Counted from the stretch's first letter, positions 31,133 through 42,076 are shown. The stretch: DNA of 64,000 bases from Nocardioides sp. Root122 (GCF_001425025.1 NZ_LMDE01000012.1:124101-188100), one strand, 5' to 3'. Notes: a model not told the origin generated them from the sequence alone. A program made the numbers and translations.

Positions 31133-32516
31133 CGATGCGCGCACCCATCCACTCCTCGACGTCGGCCGACGTCCGGGGCAGCGAGGCGGAGAGGTTCCGG
31201 TTGCCGTCGGCGGTGACGAGGATGTCGTCCTCGATGCGGATGCCGATCCCGCGCAGCTCCTCGGGGACGAGCAGGTCGTCCTCCTGGAAGTAGAGACCGG
31301 GCTCGACGGTGAGCACCATCCCCTCGGCGAGGTCGCCCTTGGGGTAGATGTCGACCGAGGCCCGACCGCAGTCGTGGACGTCCATGCCGAGCATGTGCGA
31401 GGTGCCGTGCAGCGTCCAGCGGGCGTAGACCTTCGACTCCGGGTCGAGCGCCTCCTCCGCGGTGACGGGGAGCAGGCCCATGTCCTCGAGCCCGTGGGCG
31501 AGCACGTCCATCGCGGCGTTGTGGGCGGCGAGGAACGCCGCACCCGGGCGGACCGCCTCGATGCCGGCCTGCTGCGCCTTCTGCACGAGGTCGTAGAGGT
31601 CGCGCTGCAGCGGCGTGAAGGTGCCGTCGACCGGGAGAGTGCGCGTCACGTCGGCGGTGTAGAGGTTGTGGCCCTCCACGCCCATGTCGAGCAGCACCAG
31701 CTTGCCGGGCTGGATGGACCCGGTGTTCTCGATCCAGTGCAGCGTCGTCGCGTGCGAGCCGCCCGCGCAGATCGAGTCGTAGCCGATGTCGTTGCCCATC
31801 GCCCGGGCGCGACGGAAGAAGGTGCCCTCGATCCAGCGCTCGCCGAACTCGCGCACGCGGTCCCACTCGCGGACCGAGTCCTCGAAGCCGAGGGTCGTGA
31901 TGTCGCAGGCCTCCTGGAGCTCGCCGACCTCCCACTCGTCCTTGACCAGCCGCAGCTCGTCGGCCACGCGGGCCAGGTCCTCGTCGCTGGTGATGTCGCG
32001 CGTCTTGCGGTCGTCGTCGAAGGACGGCAGGTCCTTGACGTGACGGACCTCGATGCCGAGGGAGTCGGAGATCTCCTGCGCCGACGGCCGCCGCCCGGCC
32101 CACAGCTCGCCGTACTGGCGGTCGCGGAAGAACTCGTCGGTGGTGCGCTCGGAGCGAGGGCGCGCGTAGAGGACCGACTCGCCGTCCTCGACCACGAGCA
32201 CCGCGTCCGAGGTCTGGTTGCCGGTGAAGTAGGTGTGGGCGGTGTCGGGGCGGAAGCGGTAGTCGGTGTCGTTGGCCCGCACCTTGTAGGTGCCGGCGGG
32301 CAGCACCAGGCGCTCGCCGGGGAACGCCTCGGCCAGCTTCGCGCGCCGAGCGGCCGCCCAGTCGGCCACGGGGTGGCGGGGCAGCTCGAGGTCGCGGTTG
32401 CCCCAGCCCTCGCGCATGAACGCGGCGTAGGCCGCCGGGACGGCCGGGTCGTGCGACTCGGTCTTCGGCTGGTCAGCAGGGTTCTCGACGGGGTTCTCCG
32501 CAGTGGGCTCGCTCAC
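31125..32516 (-). CDS. pepP: Xaa-Pro aminopeptidase (aminopeptidase P)
   Basis: A 463-residue pita-bread metallopeptidase that removes N-terminal residues preceding proline, using two manganese ions. Metal ligands can be traced in order: LLDMGVEGHNLYTADVTRT (two Asp), HGTSHMLGMDVHD (His), VLTVEPGLYF (Glu) and IRIEDDILVT (Glu). The N-terminal domain (YRFRPDTAHTYFTGNQTSDAVLVV) is the typical AMP_N domain. GTG 32516 is chosen since TACAGT lies 6 nt upstream (leaderless) and the next residues (SEPTAENPVENPADQPK) are a disordered leader common in actinobacterial PepP. The RNA methyltransferase is coupled downstream. Confidence 0.92.
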   Translation of the reverse strand: MSEPTAENPVENPADQPKTESHDPAVPAAYAAFMREGWGNRDLELPRHPVADWAAARRAKLAEAFPGERLVLPAGTYKVRANDTDYRFRPDTAHTYFTGNQTSDAVLVVEDGESVLYARPRSERTTDEFFRDRQYGELWAGRRPSAQEISDSLGIEVRHVKDLPSFDDDRKTRDITSDEDLARVADELRLVKDEWEVGELQEACDITTLGFEDSVREWDRVREFGERWIEGTFFRRARAMGNDIGYDSICAGGSHATTLHWIENTGSIQPGKLVLLDMGVEGHNLYTADVTRTLPVDGTFTPLQRDLYDLVQKAQQAGIEAVRPGAAFLAAHNAAMDVLAHGLEDMGLLPVTAEEALDPESKVYARWTLHGTSHMLGMDVHDCGRASVDIYPKGDLAEGMVLTVEPGLYFQEDDLLVPEELRGIGIRIEDDILVTADGNRNLSASLPRTSADVEEWMGARIGG

Positions 32517-32623
32517 GCGGCCACTGTACGACGCACGCACGCGCGTGGACGAGGCAGACGAGCCACCCCCGGAGGGGTGCGGCGGGGAGGTCCGCGCGGT
32601 GCCTGCTCCGTTAGGGTCAGGAC

Positions 32624-33742
32624 ATGCACCGAGGCCGCCGCGACAGTGTTGCCTTCACCGTCGTGGTGGGCATCCTCGTCCTGCTCGGCGGCATCGCGAT
32701 GGCGCTCGTCGTCGGCCTCTCGGGCGCACCCGGTTCGCTGGCCCTCGCGGCCCTGCTCGCCGCCGTACCCGTGGGGCCGCTCGTCGGCTGCTTCATGTGG
32801 CTCGACCGCTACGAGCCCGAGCCGCGCAACCTGCTGGTGGCCGGCCTCCTGTGGGGCGCGTTCGTCGCGACCGCGGCGGCCCTGGTCTTCCAGGGCATCG
32901 GGCTGGCCGGCGGCGCCAGCGAGCGCGACAGCCTCGCGGTCCTGGCCCCGGTCACCGAGGAGGCGACCAAGGGATTCTTCCTGCTGCTGCTCCTGTGGTG
33001 GCGCCGCCACGAGCTCGACGGGGTGCTCGACGGCATCGTCTACGCCGGCATGGTGGGCATCGGCTTCGCCTTCACCGAGAACATCCTCTACCTCGCCGCG
33101 GCCTACGACGGCACCGACGGCATCGGTCCGGGCGGCACCACCGCGCTGACCGGCACCTTCGTCCTGCGCTGCCTCATCAGCCCGTTCGCCCACCCCTTCT
33201 TCACCGTCTTCACGGGCATCGGCGTCGGCCTGGCCATCACCTCGCGTCGCCTCCCGGTGCGGGTGCTGGCGCCGCTGGTCGGCTTCGCGATCGCTGCCCT
33301 GCTGCACAGCCTCTGGAACTCCTCGACGTTGTCCGGCACCGGCCACTTCTTCGTCGTCTACGGCACCTTGATGTTCCCGGCGTTCGTCGGGGTGGTGGCC
33401 TTCGCGGTCTACCGCCGGCGCTCGGAGCGCCCGCTCCTGGCCGAGGCGCTCCAGGACGCCGCCGACCGCGGGCTCCTGCCCGCCACCGACATCCCGTGGC
33501 TGGTGGACCTCCGCGCGCGCCGGCAGGCCCGGCGCTGGGCCCGCCGGCAGGGCGGGCCGCAGGCCGAGCGCGGGATGCGTGCCTACCAGGCCGCGGCGGT
33601 CGAGCTCGGCTACCTGCACCACCGCTACCTCAAGGGCACGGCCCCGGACGACTTCGGCGTCCGCGGCCAGGAGCACGTCGAGGAGCTGCGACGCATCCGC
33701 CCCTACATCTCCTTCCCCGGACAGGTGGTGCCCACCCGATGA
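32624..33742 (+). CDS. PrsW family intramembrane metalloprotease
   Basis: A 372-residue protein with about eight or nine helices. PrsW signatures are complete: Glu-Glu in APVTEEATKGFF (112-113), GFAFTENILY, the first His in SPFAHPFFTVF, and the last in LLHSLWNSS. These form the zinc-type site inside the membrane. PrsW of Bacillus cleaves an anti-sigma factor (site-1); substrates in actinobacteria are mostly unknown. The C-terminal 100 residues are cytoplasmic and Arg-rich. ATG 32624 has TAGGGT 6 nt upstream. Its stop overlaps the start of a dynamin-like GTPase gene (ATGA), so protease and GTPases form one operon. Confidence 0.87.
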   Translation: MHRGRRDSVAFTVVVGILVLLGGIAMALVVGLSGAPGSLALAALLAAVPVGPLVGCFMWLDRYEPEPRNLLVAGLLWGAFVATAAALVFQGIGLAGGASERDSLAVLAPVTEEATKGFFLLLLLWWRRHELDGVLDGIVYAGMVGIGFAFTENILYLAAAYDGTDGIGPGGTTALTGTFVLRCLISPFAHPFFTVFTGIGVGLAITSRRLPVRVLAPLVGFAIAALLHSLWNSSTLSGTGHFFVVYGTLMFPAFVGVVAFAVYRRRSERPLLAEALQDAADRGLLPATDIPWLVDLRARRQARRWARRQGGPQAERGMRAYQAAAVELGYLHHRYLKGTAPDDFGVRGQEHVEELRRIRPYISFPGQVVPTR

Positions 33743-35481
33743 CCGACAACACCGCGATGGTGACCGCCCTGGTCCGGCTGCGGGGTGCCCTGCAGGAGGC
33801 CCGGCTGCCGCTGGAGCTGCCCGGCGCCGGGGAGCAGCGCGAGGCCCGGACCGAGATGGTCGACCAGCTCGAGGACTACGTCATCCCGCGCCTGATGACC
33901 CTCGACGCGCCGCTCCTCGCGGTCGTCGGCGGGTCCACCGGCGCCGGCAAGTCGACCCTGGTGAACTCGCTCGTCGGCACCCGCGTCACCACGCCCGGGG
34001 TGCTGCGGCCCACCACCCGGTCGCCCGTCCTGGTGCACCACCCCGACGACGCCAAGTGGTTCGGGCAGGACCGGCTGCTGCCCGAGCTCGAACGGGTCTC
34101 GCGCCAGACCAACGACCCCGAGGCGCTGCAGCTCGTGGCCTCGCCGGCGATGACCCCCGGCCTGGCGATCCTCGACGCGCCCGACATCGACTCGGTCGAG
34201 GAGCGCAACCGCGTGCTCGCCGCCCAGCTGCTCGCGGCGGCCGACCTCTGGCTCTTCGTCACCTCGGCCGCGCGCTACGCCGACCAGGTGCCGTGGGAGT
34301 TCCTCCGCAAGGCCGCCGAGCGCTCGGCCGCGGTGGCGATCGTGCTGGACCGCACCCCGCCCGAGGCCGTCGACACGATCTCCACCCACCTGGCCCGCAT
34401 GCTCGCCAGCCGCGGCCTCAAGGACTCCCCGCTGTTCAGCGTCGAGGAGGGCCCGGTCTCCGACATGGGGCTGCTTCCCTCGGCGTCGGTGGCCGAGATC
34501 CGCCAGTGGCTCCAGGCGCTCGCCGACGACCAGGACGCGCGCGCGGCAGTGGTCCAGCAGACCCTCGACGGCGCGATCCGCACCCTCGGTCGTCGTACCC
34601 ACACGGTGGCCGACGCCGCGACCGAGCAGACCGACGCCGTACGCCGTCTGCGCGAGGACGCCAACGAGGCCTACGACCGCGCCGTTGCCGCAGTCAGTGA
34701 GGCGTCGGCCGACGGCACCCTCCTGCGCGGCGAGGTGCTCGCCCGGTGGCAGGAGTTCGTCGGCACCGGTGAGCTGCTCCGCTCGCTGGAGACGCGGGTC
34801 GGCTGGATCCGCGACAAGCTGGTCAACGCGATCAAGGGCAAGCCGCAGCAGGCCGAGCGGGTCACCGTCGCGGTCGAGTCCGGCCTGGAGACGCTGATCC
34901 TCGAGCACGCCGAGGCGGCAGCCGAGCGCGCCGAGGCCTCGTGGCGCAGCACCGCCGCAGGTCAGGTGCTGCTCAAGGACGCGGGGGAGGACCTCGGTCG
35001 CGCCTCGCGCGACTTCCGCCGCAAGGCCGAGCGGGCCGTGCGCGACTGGCAGGCCGACGTGCTGGAGATGGTCCGCACCGAGGGTGCCGACAAGCGCTCG
35101 ACCGCGCGGTTCCTGGCGTTCGGCGTCAACGGCCTCTCCGTGGCGCTGATGGTCGTCGTCTTCGCCCACACCGCGGGCGTCACCGGCGCCGAGGCAGGCA
35201 TCGCCGGCGGGTCGGCCGTCCTCGGGCAGAAGCTGCTCGAGGCCGTCTTCGGCGACCAGGCGGTGCGCTCCCTCGCCGATCGCGCCCGGCAGCGGCTGGA
35301 GGCCTCCGTCGGGGAGCTGCTCGACGCGGAGCGGCGCCGCTACACCGACCTGCTCGACGCCCTCGAGGTCTCCCCGGAGGCCCCCGAGCGGATGCGCGCG
35401 GCGGCGCGCAAGGTCGACGACCTGCGCTATGCCGCGAACCACACCGCCCAGGTTTCGCTGGCCGAGGACAGCGAGCCCTAG
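33739..35481 (+). CDS. Dynamin-like GTPase, first of a pair
   Basis: A 580-residue large GTPase. The G1/P-loop GGSTGAGKST is at residues 64-73, the switch-I Thr in RPTTRSPVLVH, and the G3 motif DAPDIDSVEERN near 150. G4 is not the canonical NKxD but LDRTPPEA, so guanine specificity is unproven. Long amphipathic helices (residues 290-480) and a hydrophobic region near 490-520 (GVNGLSVALMVVVFAHTAGVTGAEAG) point to membrane attachment. Bacterial dynamin-like proteins often occur in adjacent pairs and remodel or protect membranes. It is translated from an ATGA overlap with prsW; the second GTPase follows after 40 nt. Confidence 0.8.
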   Translation: MTDNTAMVTALVRLRGALQEARLPLELPGAGEQREARTEMVDQLEDYVIPRLMTLDAPLLAVVGGSTGAGKSTLVNSLVGTRVTTPGVLRPTTRSPVLVHHPDDAKWFGQDRLLPELERVSRQTNDPEALQLVASPAMTPGLAILDAPDIDSVEERNRVLAAQLLAAADLWLFVTSAARYADQVPWEFLRKAAERSAAVAIVLDRTPPEAVDTISTHLARMLASRGLKDSPLFSVEEGPVSDMGLLPSASVAEIRQWLQALADDQDARAAVVQQTLDGAIRTLGRRTHTVADAATEQTDAVRRLREDANEAYDRAVAAVSEASADGTLLRGEVLARWQEFVGTGELLRSLETRVGWIRDKLVNAIKGKPQQAERVTVAVESGLETLILEHAEAAAERAEASWRSTAAGQVLLKDAGEDLGRASRDFRRKAERAVRDWQADVLEMVRTEGADKRSTARFLAFGVNGLSVALMVVVFAHTAGVTGAEAGIAGGSAVLGQKLLEAVFGDQAVRSLADRARQRLEASVGELLDAERRRYTDLLDALEVSPEAPERMRAAARKVDDLRYAANHTAQVSLAEDSEP

Positions 35482-35521
35482 GGTTGAGGCCCGAGAAGTC
35501 CACCAGTGCCGTGAGGGAGTC

Positions 35522-37177
35522 ATGACGTCGTTGCTCGAAGGGGCCAAGAAGCTGGTCACCCGGAGCTCTGACATCGGCGCCCGCGTCGACGGACTCGAGC
35601 GTGCGGCGGCCGCCGCGCGGGGGCGGGTGGACGACGCCGTCGTCGACGACGCGACCGTCGTCGCCGCGCGTGCCGCGGGCCGCCTCAAGCTCTCCGCCGA
35701 CCACACCGTCGTCGCCCTCGCCGGCGCCACCGGGTCCGGCAAGTCCTCCACCTTCAACGCCCTGACCGAGCTCGAGCTCGCCGCGGTCGGCGTCCGTCGT
35801 CCGACCACCTCCTGGGCGACAGCGTGCGTGTGGGGCAAGGAGGGGGCCGAGGAGCTGCTCGAGTGGCTCGGCATCCCCGCCCGCCACCAGGTCACCCGCG
35901 ACTCGATGCTGTCCAAGGGCGACGAGGACGTGGAGATGCGCGGCGTCGTCCTCCTCGACCTGCCCGACCACGACTCCACCGAGGTCTCCCACCACCTCGA
36001 GGTCGAACGGCTGGTCCAGCTCGCCGACATGCTCGTGTGGGTCCTCGACCCCCAGAAGTACGCCGATGCCGCCATCCACGACCGCTTCCTCAAGCCGCTG
36101 GCCGGACACCGCGACGTGATGCTGGTCGTGCTCAACCACATCGACACGGTGCCGGAGGACCGACGCCAGTCGATGCTCGACGACGTACGCCGCCTGCTGG
36201 AGGCCGACGGGCTGCCCGGCGTGCCGGTGCTGCCGGTCAGCGCGCGTCACGGCTGGGGCGTCGACGAGCTCCGCTCGCTGATCGTCAAGCGGGTGGCCGA
36301 GAAGAAGGCGACCCGGGCCCGCCTCGAGGCCGACGTCCGCACGGCCGCGCTGCGGCTGCAGGAGGAGGTCGGCAGCGGCAAGCCGCCGACGCTCTCCACC
36401 GCGCGCGTCGCGGCGCTCGACGACGCCTTCGCCGACGCGGCCGGGGTGCCGATCGTGGTGAAGGCCGTGGCCGACTCGACCCGGATGCGCGCCAACCGGG
36501 CGACCGGCTGGCCGGTGACCGCCTGGTTCTCCCGCCTGCGTCCCGACCCGCTCAAGCGGCTCCACCTCGACCTCGGCGCGTCCGGCAAGGAGCTGGCCGG
36601 CACGGCCCGCACGTCCGTGCCGCAGGCCACCGGGGTGCAACGCGCACGCATCGACAGCGAGGTGCGCGCCCTGGCCGACCAGGTGGGGGAGGGCATGTCC
36701 CCGTCGTGGGCCAGCGCCGTGCGCGCCGCGTCGGTGTCGCGGCTGCCCGACCTCAACGACCGTCTCGACCGCGCCGTCGCCGCCACCGACCTCGGCCCCA
36801 CCCGGATCCCCGTCTGGGCCGGACTGGTCCGGGTCCTGCAGTACCTCCTCATCCTCTCCGCCCTCGTCGGTGCCGGGTGGCTGGCCCTGCTGGCCCTGGG
36901 CTCCTACGCCCGTCTGCCCGAGCCGCCGACCCCCGAGGTCGGGGCCTTCCCGGTGCCGACGCTCCTGCTCCTCGGCGGGATCCTGCTGGGGCTGCTGCTC
37001 GCGCTCGTGTGCCGCTGGCTGGTGTCGCTGACCGCGAGGTCGCGGGCGCGGGCCGCCGACAAGCGGCTGCGCGACGCGATCTCGGAGGTCTCCGCTGAGG
37101 TCGTCGTCGAGCCGATCCAGGCCGAGCTGGCGTCCTACGCCGCGGTGCGCGACGGCCTGTCCGCCGCCCTGAAGTAG
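35522..37177 (+). CDS. Dynamin-like GTPase, second of a pair
   Basis: A 551-residue GTPase starting ATG 35522 behind GAGGGAG. Motifs: GATGSGKSS (68-76), RPTTSWATA (switch I), DLPDHDSTE (G3), NHIDTV (G4) and VSARHGWG (G5-like, as in Era/EngA). Two closely spaced helices (VLQYLLILSALVGAGWLALLAL and TLLLLGGILLGLLLALVCRWL) near the C-terminus insert it into the membrane. It is sometimes annotated as an ABC transporter by mistake. With its intact G4 motif it is the more canonical partner of the GTPase encoded just upstream, so a heteromeric complex is likely (inference). A TAGGGT hexamer at 35480 could give an additional promoter. Confidence 0.82.
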   Translation: MTSLLEGAKKLVTRSSDIGARVDGLERAAAAARGRVDDAVVDDATVVAARAAGRLKLSADHTVVALAGATGSGKSSTFNALTELELAAVGVRRPTTSWATACVWGKEGAEELLEWLGIPARHQVTRDSMLSKGDEDVEMRGVVLLDLPDHDSTEVSHHLEVERLVQLADMLVWVLDPQKYADAAIHDRFLKPLAGHRDVMLVVLNHIDTVPEDRRQSMLDDVRRLLEADGLPGVPVLPVSARHGWGVDELRSLIVKRVAEKKATRARLEADVRTAALRLQEEVGSGKPPTLSTARVAALDDAFADAAGVPIVVKAVADSTRMRANRATGWPVTAWFSRLRPDPLKRLHLDLGASGKELAGTARTSVPQATGVQRARIDSEVRALADQVGEGMSPSWASAVRAASVSRLPDLNDRLDRAVAATDLGPTRIPVWAGLVRVLQYLLILSALVGAGWLALLALGSYARLPEPPTPEVGAFPVPTLLLLGGILLGLLLALVCRWLVSLTARSRARAADKRLRDAISEVSAEVVVEPIQAELASYAAVRDGLSAALK

Positions 37178-37288
37178 CCCGGTCCCGGGCCGCCGACCGT
37201 CCACAGGGGCGCTCGGGGACGCGTCGTCCCCAGCCGGGACGTGTCGACGGACGGCAGTGTCGGCCGTCGCGTCGAGCCTTGGGTCATC

Positions 37289-37307
37289 GCGGCGGACGGT
37301 CCGCCGC
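37289..37307. promoter_or_regulatory. Palindrome upstream of the SSB paralogue
   Basis: GCGGCGGAC-G-GTCCGCCGC, a 9+1+9 perfect palindrome, 21 bp before the ATG at 37329. A one-base spacer is too short for an RNA hairpin, so a protein-binding site is more likely. Confidence 0.4.
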
Positions 37308-37328
37308 CGACACAGGAGGCATCGTGCG

Positions 37329-37781
37329 ATGAACGACACCCAGATCACCCTGACAGGCTGGATCGGCGGCGAGGTCACCCTGCGCCAGGTCGGGGAGGAC
37401 CGCCACGTCGCCTCGTTCCGCGTGGCGTGCACGCCCTGGCGTCTCCGCGACGGCGAGTGGGTCAGGGGCGCCACGACGTGGCACACCGTCAAGGCGTGGA
37501 ACCGACTGGCCCGTCACGTCGCCCAGTCACTCGGCAGCGGCGACCCCGTGGTGGTGCACGGTCGTCTCGTCGCTGACGTGTGGGAGCGCGACGGCAGGCC
37601 GCAGACCAGCTTCGAGGTGGTGGCCACGTCCGTGGGTCCCGACCTGTCCCACGGCACCGCCACGTTCTCCCGGGCGGTGTCCGCCGAGCCCACCACCGAG
37701 CCCACCACCGAGCCCACCACCGCGGAGCGCCCCGACGCGGGCGTCGGGTCGAGCACCGGGGTGGGCGCGGAGGCGGCCTGA
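37329..37781 (+). CDS. Single-stranded DNA-binding protein paralogue
   Basis: A 150-residue protein with an SSB-type OB fold (residues 1-115: ITLTGWIGGEVTLRQVGEDRHVASFRVACTPWR, WHTVKAWNRLARHVAQSLGSGDPVVVHGRL). The C-terminal tail is short, contains three EPTT repeats (from a 12-nt tandem repeat) and lacks the acidic DDDIPF tip that recruits replication partners. It therefore corresponds to the second SSB of actinobacteria (like SsbB of Mycobacterium, Rv2478c as I recall), linked to stress or natural competence rather than replication. AGGAGG lies 10 nt upstream. The next gene is ettA, the same order as in mycobacteria. Confidence 0.87.
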   Translation: MNDTQITLTGWIGGEVTLRQVGEDRHVASFRVACTPWRLRDGEWVRGATTWHTVKAWNRLARHVAQSLGSGDPVVVHGRLVADVWERDGRPQTSFEVVATSVGPDLSHGTATFSRAVSAEPTTEPTTEPTTAERPDAGVGSSTGVGAEAA

Positions 37782-37893
37782 CGCCGCGGGCGACCGGCGC
37801 CCACGGGCGGGCGTGCGTCGACCGGGACCACGGGGGCCCTCCGCGCTCGGTGCGATTGTCGGCGGGGGCACCGTTCCCCGTAGGCTCGCCCGC

Positions 37894-39576
<1,683 letters not shown>

Positions 39577-39589
39577 CCTCGTCCGACCT

Positions 39590-39628
39590 CGTCCTGTCCG
39601 ACAAGCCCCGGGTGTGTCGGACAGGACG
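39590..39628. terminator. Terminator after ettA
   Basis: A 14-bp perfect stem (CGTCCTGTCCGACA / TGTCGGACAGGACG) with an 11-nt loop, 13 nt after the ettA stop and before the convergent MarR gene. Confidence 0.8.
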
Positions 39629-39713
39629 AAGTGCGTTCATGCCGGCAGTCCCGGGGGTGCGCAGGTGCAGCCACCCGCGGTTCATCCTGCTCGACGCGCC
39701 GCGCGCGCAGCCG

Positions 39714-40202
39714 TCAGCGGATCTCCGACTCGGGATGGCGGGTAACCAGGTGGTCGGCCACCCGGTCGAAGACCCGGCCCACAGCGGCGAAGTCCTCCTC
39801 GGCGACCAGGTCGACGACGTTGCGCCGCACGCTCTCGACGTGGCACGGAGCGGCCCGCACGAGCAGGTCGTAGCCCTTCTCGGTCATCGTCGCGACGACG
39901 CCGCGGCCGTCCTCGGGGGTCGTCCCGCGAGTGACGTAGCCGACCGCCTCCATCCGGGCGACCGTGTGCGTCACCCGGCTGCGCGAGTGCGCCATCGCGT
40001 CGGCGAGCTGCGCCATCCGCATGGCGCGTCCCGGCCGCTCGGAGAGCCGCACGAGCACCTCGTACTCGGTGAGCGACATGCTGAACTCGCGCCGCAGGTC
40101 GTCGTCGAGGCGCTCCTCCAGCAGTGTCATGCCCATCATCAGGGCACGCCACGAGTGCTGCTGGTCGTCGTTCAGCCAGCGAGGTTCCCCCGGGGTGGTC
40201 AT
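39714..40202 (-). CDS. MarR family transcriptional regulator
   Basis: A 162-residue winged-helix regulator. Helix alpha3-alpha4 (MRMAQLADAMAHSRSRVTHTVARMEAVGYVTR) and the wing (GTTPEDGRGVVATMTEKG) give the typical MarR core, preceded by a dimerisation helix (SWRALMMGMTLLEERLDDDL). A TAGGCT hexamer 6 nt before its ATG suggests a leaderless transcript of its own, although the thiolase gene ends only 15 nt upstream on the same strand. The target and ligand are unknown; the thiolase is a possible partner. Confidence 0.88.
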   Translation of the reverse strand: MTTPGEPRWLNDDQQHSWRALMMGMTLLEERLDDDLRREFSMSLTEYEVLVRLSERPGRAMRMAQLADAMAHSRSRVTHTVARMEAVGYVTRGTTPEDGRGVVATMTEKGYDLLVRAAPCHVESVRRNVVDLVAEEDFAAVGRVFDRVADHLVTRHPESEIR

Positions 40203-40217
40203 GGGGGCAGCCTAGTG

Positions 40218-41432
40218 TCAGGAGACCCGCTCGAGGATCAGCGCCATGCCCTGCCCGCCGCCCACGCACATGGTGATCAGCCCGGTGGACTTGTCGTGCC
40301 AGTCCAGGCTGTTGAGCATGGTGTTCTGCAGCCGGGCACCGGTCATGCCGAACGGGTGGCCGACGGCGATGGCGCCGCCGTTGACGTTGAGGCGGTCGAG
40401 GTCGATGCCGAGGTCCTGGTAGGACGGCACGACCTGAGCGGCGAAGGCCTCGTTGATCTCGACGAGGTCGATGTCGCCGATGCTCATTCCGGCGTGCTTG
40501 AGGGCGTTCTTCGTCGCCTCGACCGGGCCGAGGCCCATGATCTCGGGGGAGAGGCCGGAGACACCGGTGGACACGATCCGCGCGAGCGGCGTGAGGCCGA
40601 GCTCGGCCGCCTTGGTGTCGGACATGACCACGACGGCCGCGGCGCCGTCGTTGAGCGCGCAGCAGTTGCCGGCGGTGACCACGCCGTCGGGGCGGAAGAC
40701 CGGGTCGAGGCCGGCGATGGCGTCGTACGTCACTCCGGCGCGCGGGCCGTCGTCCTTGCTCACCACGGTGCCGTCCGGCGTCGTGACGGGCGTGATCTCG
40801 CGCTCCCAGAAGCCGTCGGCGATGGCCTTCTCGGCGAGGTTCTGCGAGCGGACCGCGAACTCGTCGAGCTCCTTGCGGTCGAGACCACGCAGGCGGGCGA
40901 CGTTCTCGGCCGTCTGGCCCATGGCGATGTAGATGTCGGGCAGCTGACCGTCCTCGCGCGGGTCGTGCCAGTCCTGCCCGCCCTGGGCGTACTGCTCGGT
41001 GCGCGCACCGGCGTCCTCGAACAGCGGGTTGCGGGTGCCGGGGATGTGGTCGGAGGTGCCCTTGGCGAAGCGCGAGACGGTCTCCACGCCGGCCGAGACG
41101 AAGATGTCGCCCTCGCCTGCCTTGATGGCGTGGAAGGCCATCCGGGTGGTCTGCACCGACGAGGAGCAGTAGCGGGTGACGGTCGCGCCGGGAACCTCGA
41201 GACCGAGGAGCGTGGTGACCACGCGCGCCATGTTGTTGCCGGACTCGCCGCCCGGGAGGCCGCAGCCGAGGAGGAGGTCCTCGATGGTCGTCGGGTCCAG
41301 GTCCGGGATCTTGTCCAGCGCGGCCTGCACGGCCAGGGCGGTCAGGTCGTCGGGACGGAAGTCCTTGAGCGAGCCCTTGTTGGCGCGGCCGATGGGGGTG
41401 CGCGCTGCGGAAACGATCACTGCCTCGGGCAT
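40218..41432 (-). CDS. Acetyl-CoA C-acetyltransferase (thiolase)
   Basis: A 404-residue thiolase that cleaves 3-ketoacyl-CoA with CoA or condenses two acetyl-CoA. Cys89 (TRYCSSSVQT) is the acyl-carrying nucleophile; the NEAFAA motif near 340, GHPFGMTGAR near 372 (His) and CVGGGQGMALI near 391 (second Cys) complete the active site. Both degradative and biosynthetic members share these motifs, and the HxxR insert is consistent with fadA-type enzymes. It is a tetrameric cytoplasmic enzyme of fatty-acid degradation or PHB/mevalonate synthesis. It precedes the MarR gene, perhaps in an operon. Confidence 0.92.
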   Translation of the reverse strand: MPEAVIVSAARTPIGRANKGSLKDFRPDDLTALAVQAALDKIPDLDPTTIEDLLLGCGLPGGESGNNMARVVTTLLGLEVPGATVTRYCSSSVQTTRMAFHAIKAGEGDIFVSAGVETVSRFAKGTSDHIPGTRNPLFEDAGARTEQYAQGGQDWHDPREDGQLPDIYIAMGQTAENVARLRGLDRKELDEFAVRSQNLAEKAIADGFWEREITPVTTPDGTVVSKDDGPRAGVTYDAIAGLDPVFRPDGVVTAGNCCALNDGAAAVVVMSDTKAAELGLTPLARIVSTGVSGLSPEIMGLGPVEATKNALKHAGMSIGDIDLVEINEAFAAQVVPSYQDLGIDLDRLNVNGGAIAVGHPFGMTGARLQNTMLNSLDWHDKSTGLITMCVGGGQGMALILERVS

Positions 41433-41485
41433 GGAGAACTCCGGTTACTCGTGGGTCACTGTCTCCCCGGCAGACTAGTGCCCCC

Positions 41486-42076
41486 TCAGGTCGAGGTCTG
41501 CCCCAGCCCGGTCAGCAGCTGTTCGACGCTCTCGCTCACGAACGTACGACGTCGCCGCGGCGGCAGCAGCAGGGATGCGAGGAGCACGCCGTCGAGCGCA
41601 GCGACCAGCGTCCGGGCCGAGGCGCCGCCCTCCTTCCCCGCGCCGGCCAGCACCGCGTCGACCATGGCGACCAGGTCCTCGCGCCAGAGGGCGAAGCGCT
41701 CCTTGAGGTCGTCGTCACGGGTCGCCGCCACGGTGAGCTCCAGCCGGGCGGCCAGCAGGTCGGGCTGGTCGAGCCAGCGCGAGAACAGCCTCGAGACCTC
41801 CGCCACCGCTCGCTCGTGGTCCCCGGGGCACGAGGCGAGGCGCCCGCCGAGCGCCTCGACATCAGCGGCGAGCCGGTCGGCCACGAAGTCGCCCAGGGCG
41901 CCGAGGAGGGCGCCCCGCGACCGGTAGTAGGCCGAGCTGCTGCCCTCCGGGAGCCCGGCCTCTCGGTCGACGGCCCGGTGGGTGAGCCCGCGGTTTCCCT
42001 GCCGGGCGAGGACGGTCGTGGCAGCGGCCAGGATCTCGCGACGACGCGGCGACAGCTCCTCGCTCGCTCGGTTCAC
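41486..42076 (-). CDS. TetR family transcriptional regulator
   Basis: A 196-residue regulator. GTG 42076 is chosen because GGAGGAGG lies 6 nt upstream and the protein then starts just before the helix-turn-helix (SPRRREILAAATTVLARQGNRGLTHRAVDREAGLPEGSSSAYYRSRGALL). The C-terminal domain (residues 65-196) belongs to the TetR_C group with the long helix RFALWREDLVAMVDAVLAGAG. A 38-bp palindrome lies in the gap to the divergent 60-residue membrane protein gene, so it most likely represses that gene and itself. The inducer is unknown. Confidence 0.85.
   Translation of the reverse strand: MNRASEELSPRRREILAAATTVLARQGNRGLTHRAVDREAGLPEGSSSAYYRSRGALLGALGDFVADRLAADVEALGGRLASCPGDHERAVAEVSRLFSRWLDQPDLLAARLELTVAATRDDDLKERFALWREDLVAMVDAVLAGAGKEGGASARTLVAALDGVLLASLLLPPRRRRTFVSESVEQLLTGLGQTST

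Noticed and set aside
37685-37725. Functional minisatellite from three 12-nt repeats in the SSB gene
   Set aside because: They encode EPTT repeats in a disordered tail; three copies are too few to argue for phase variation.
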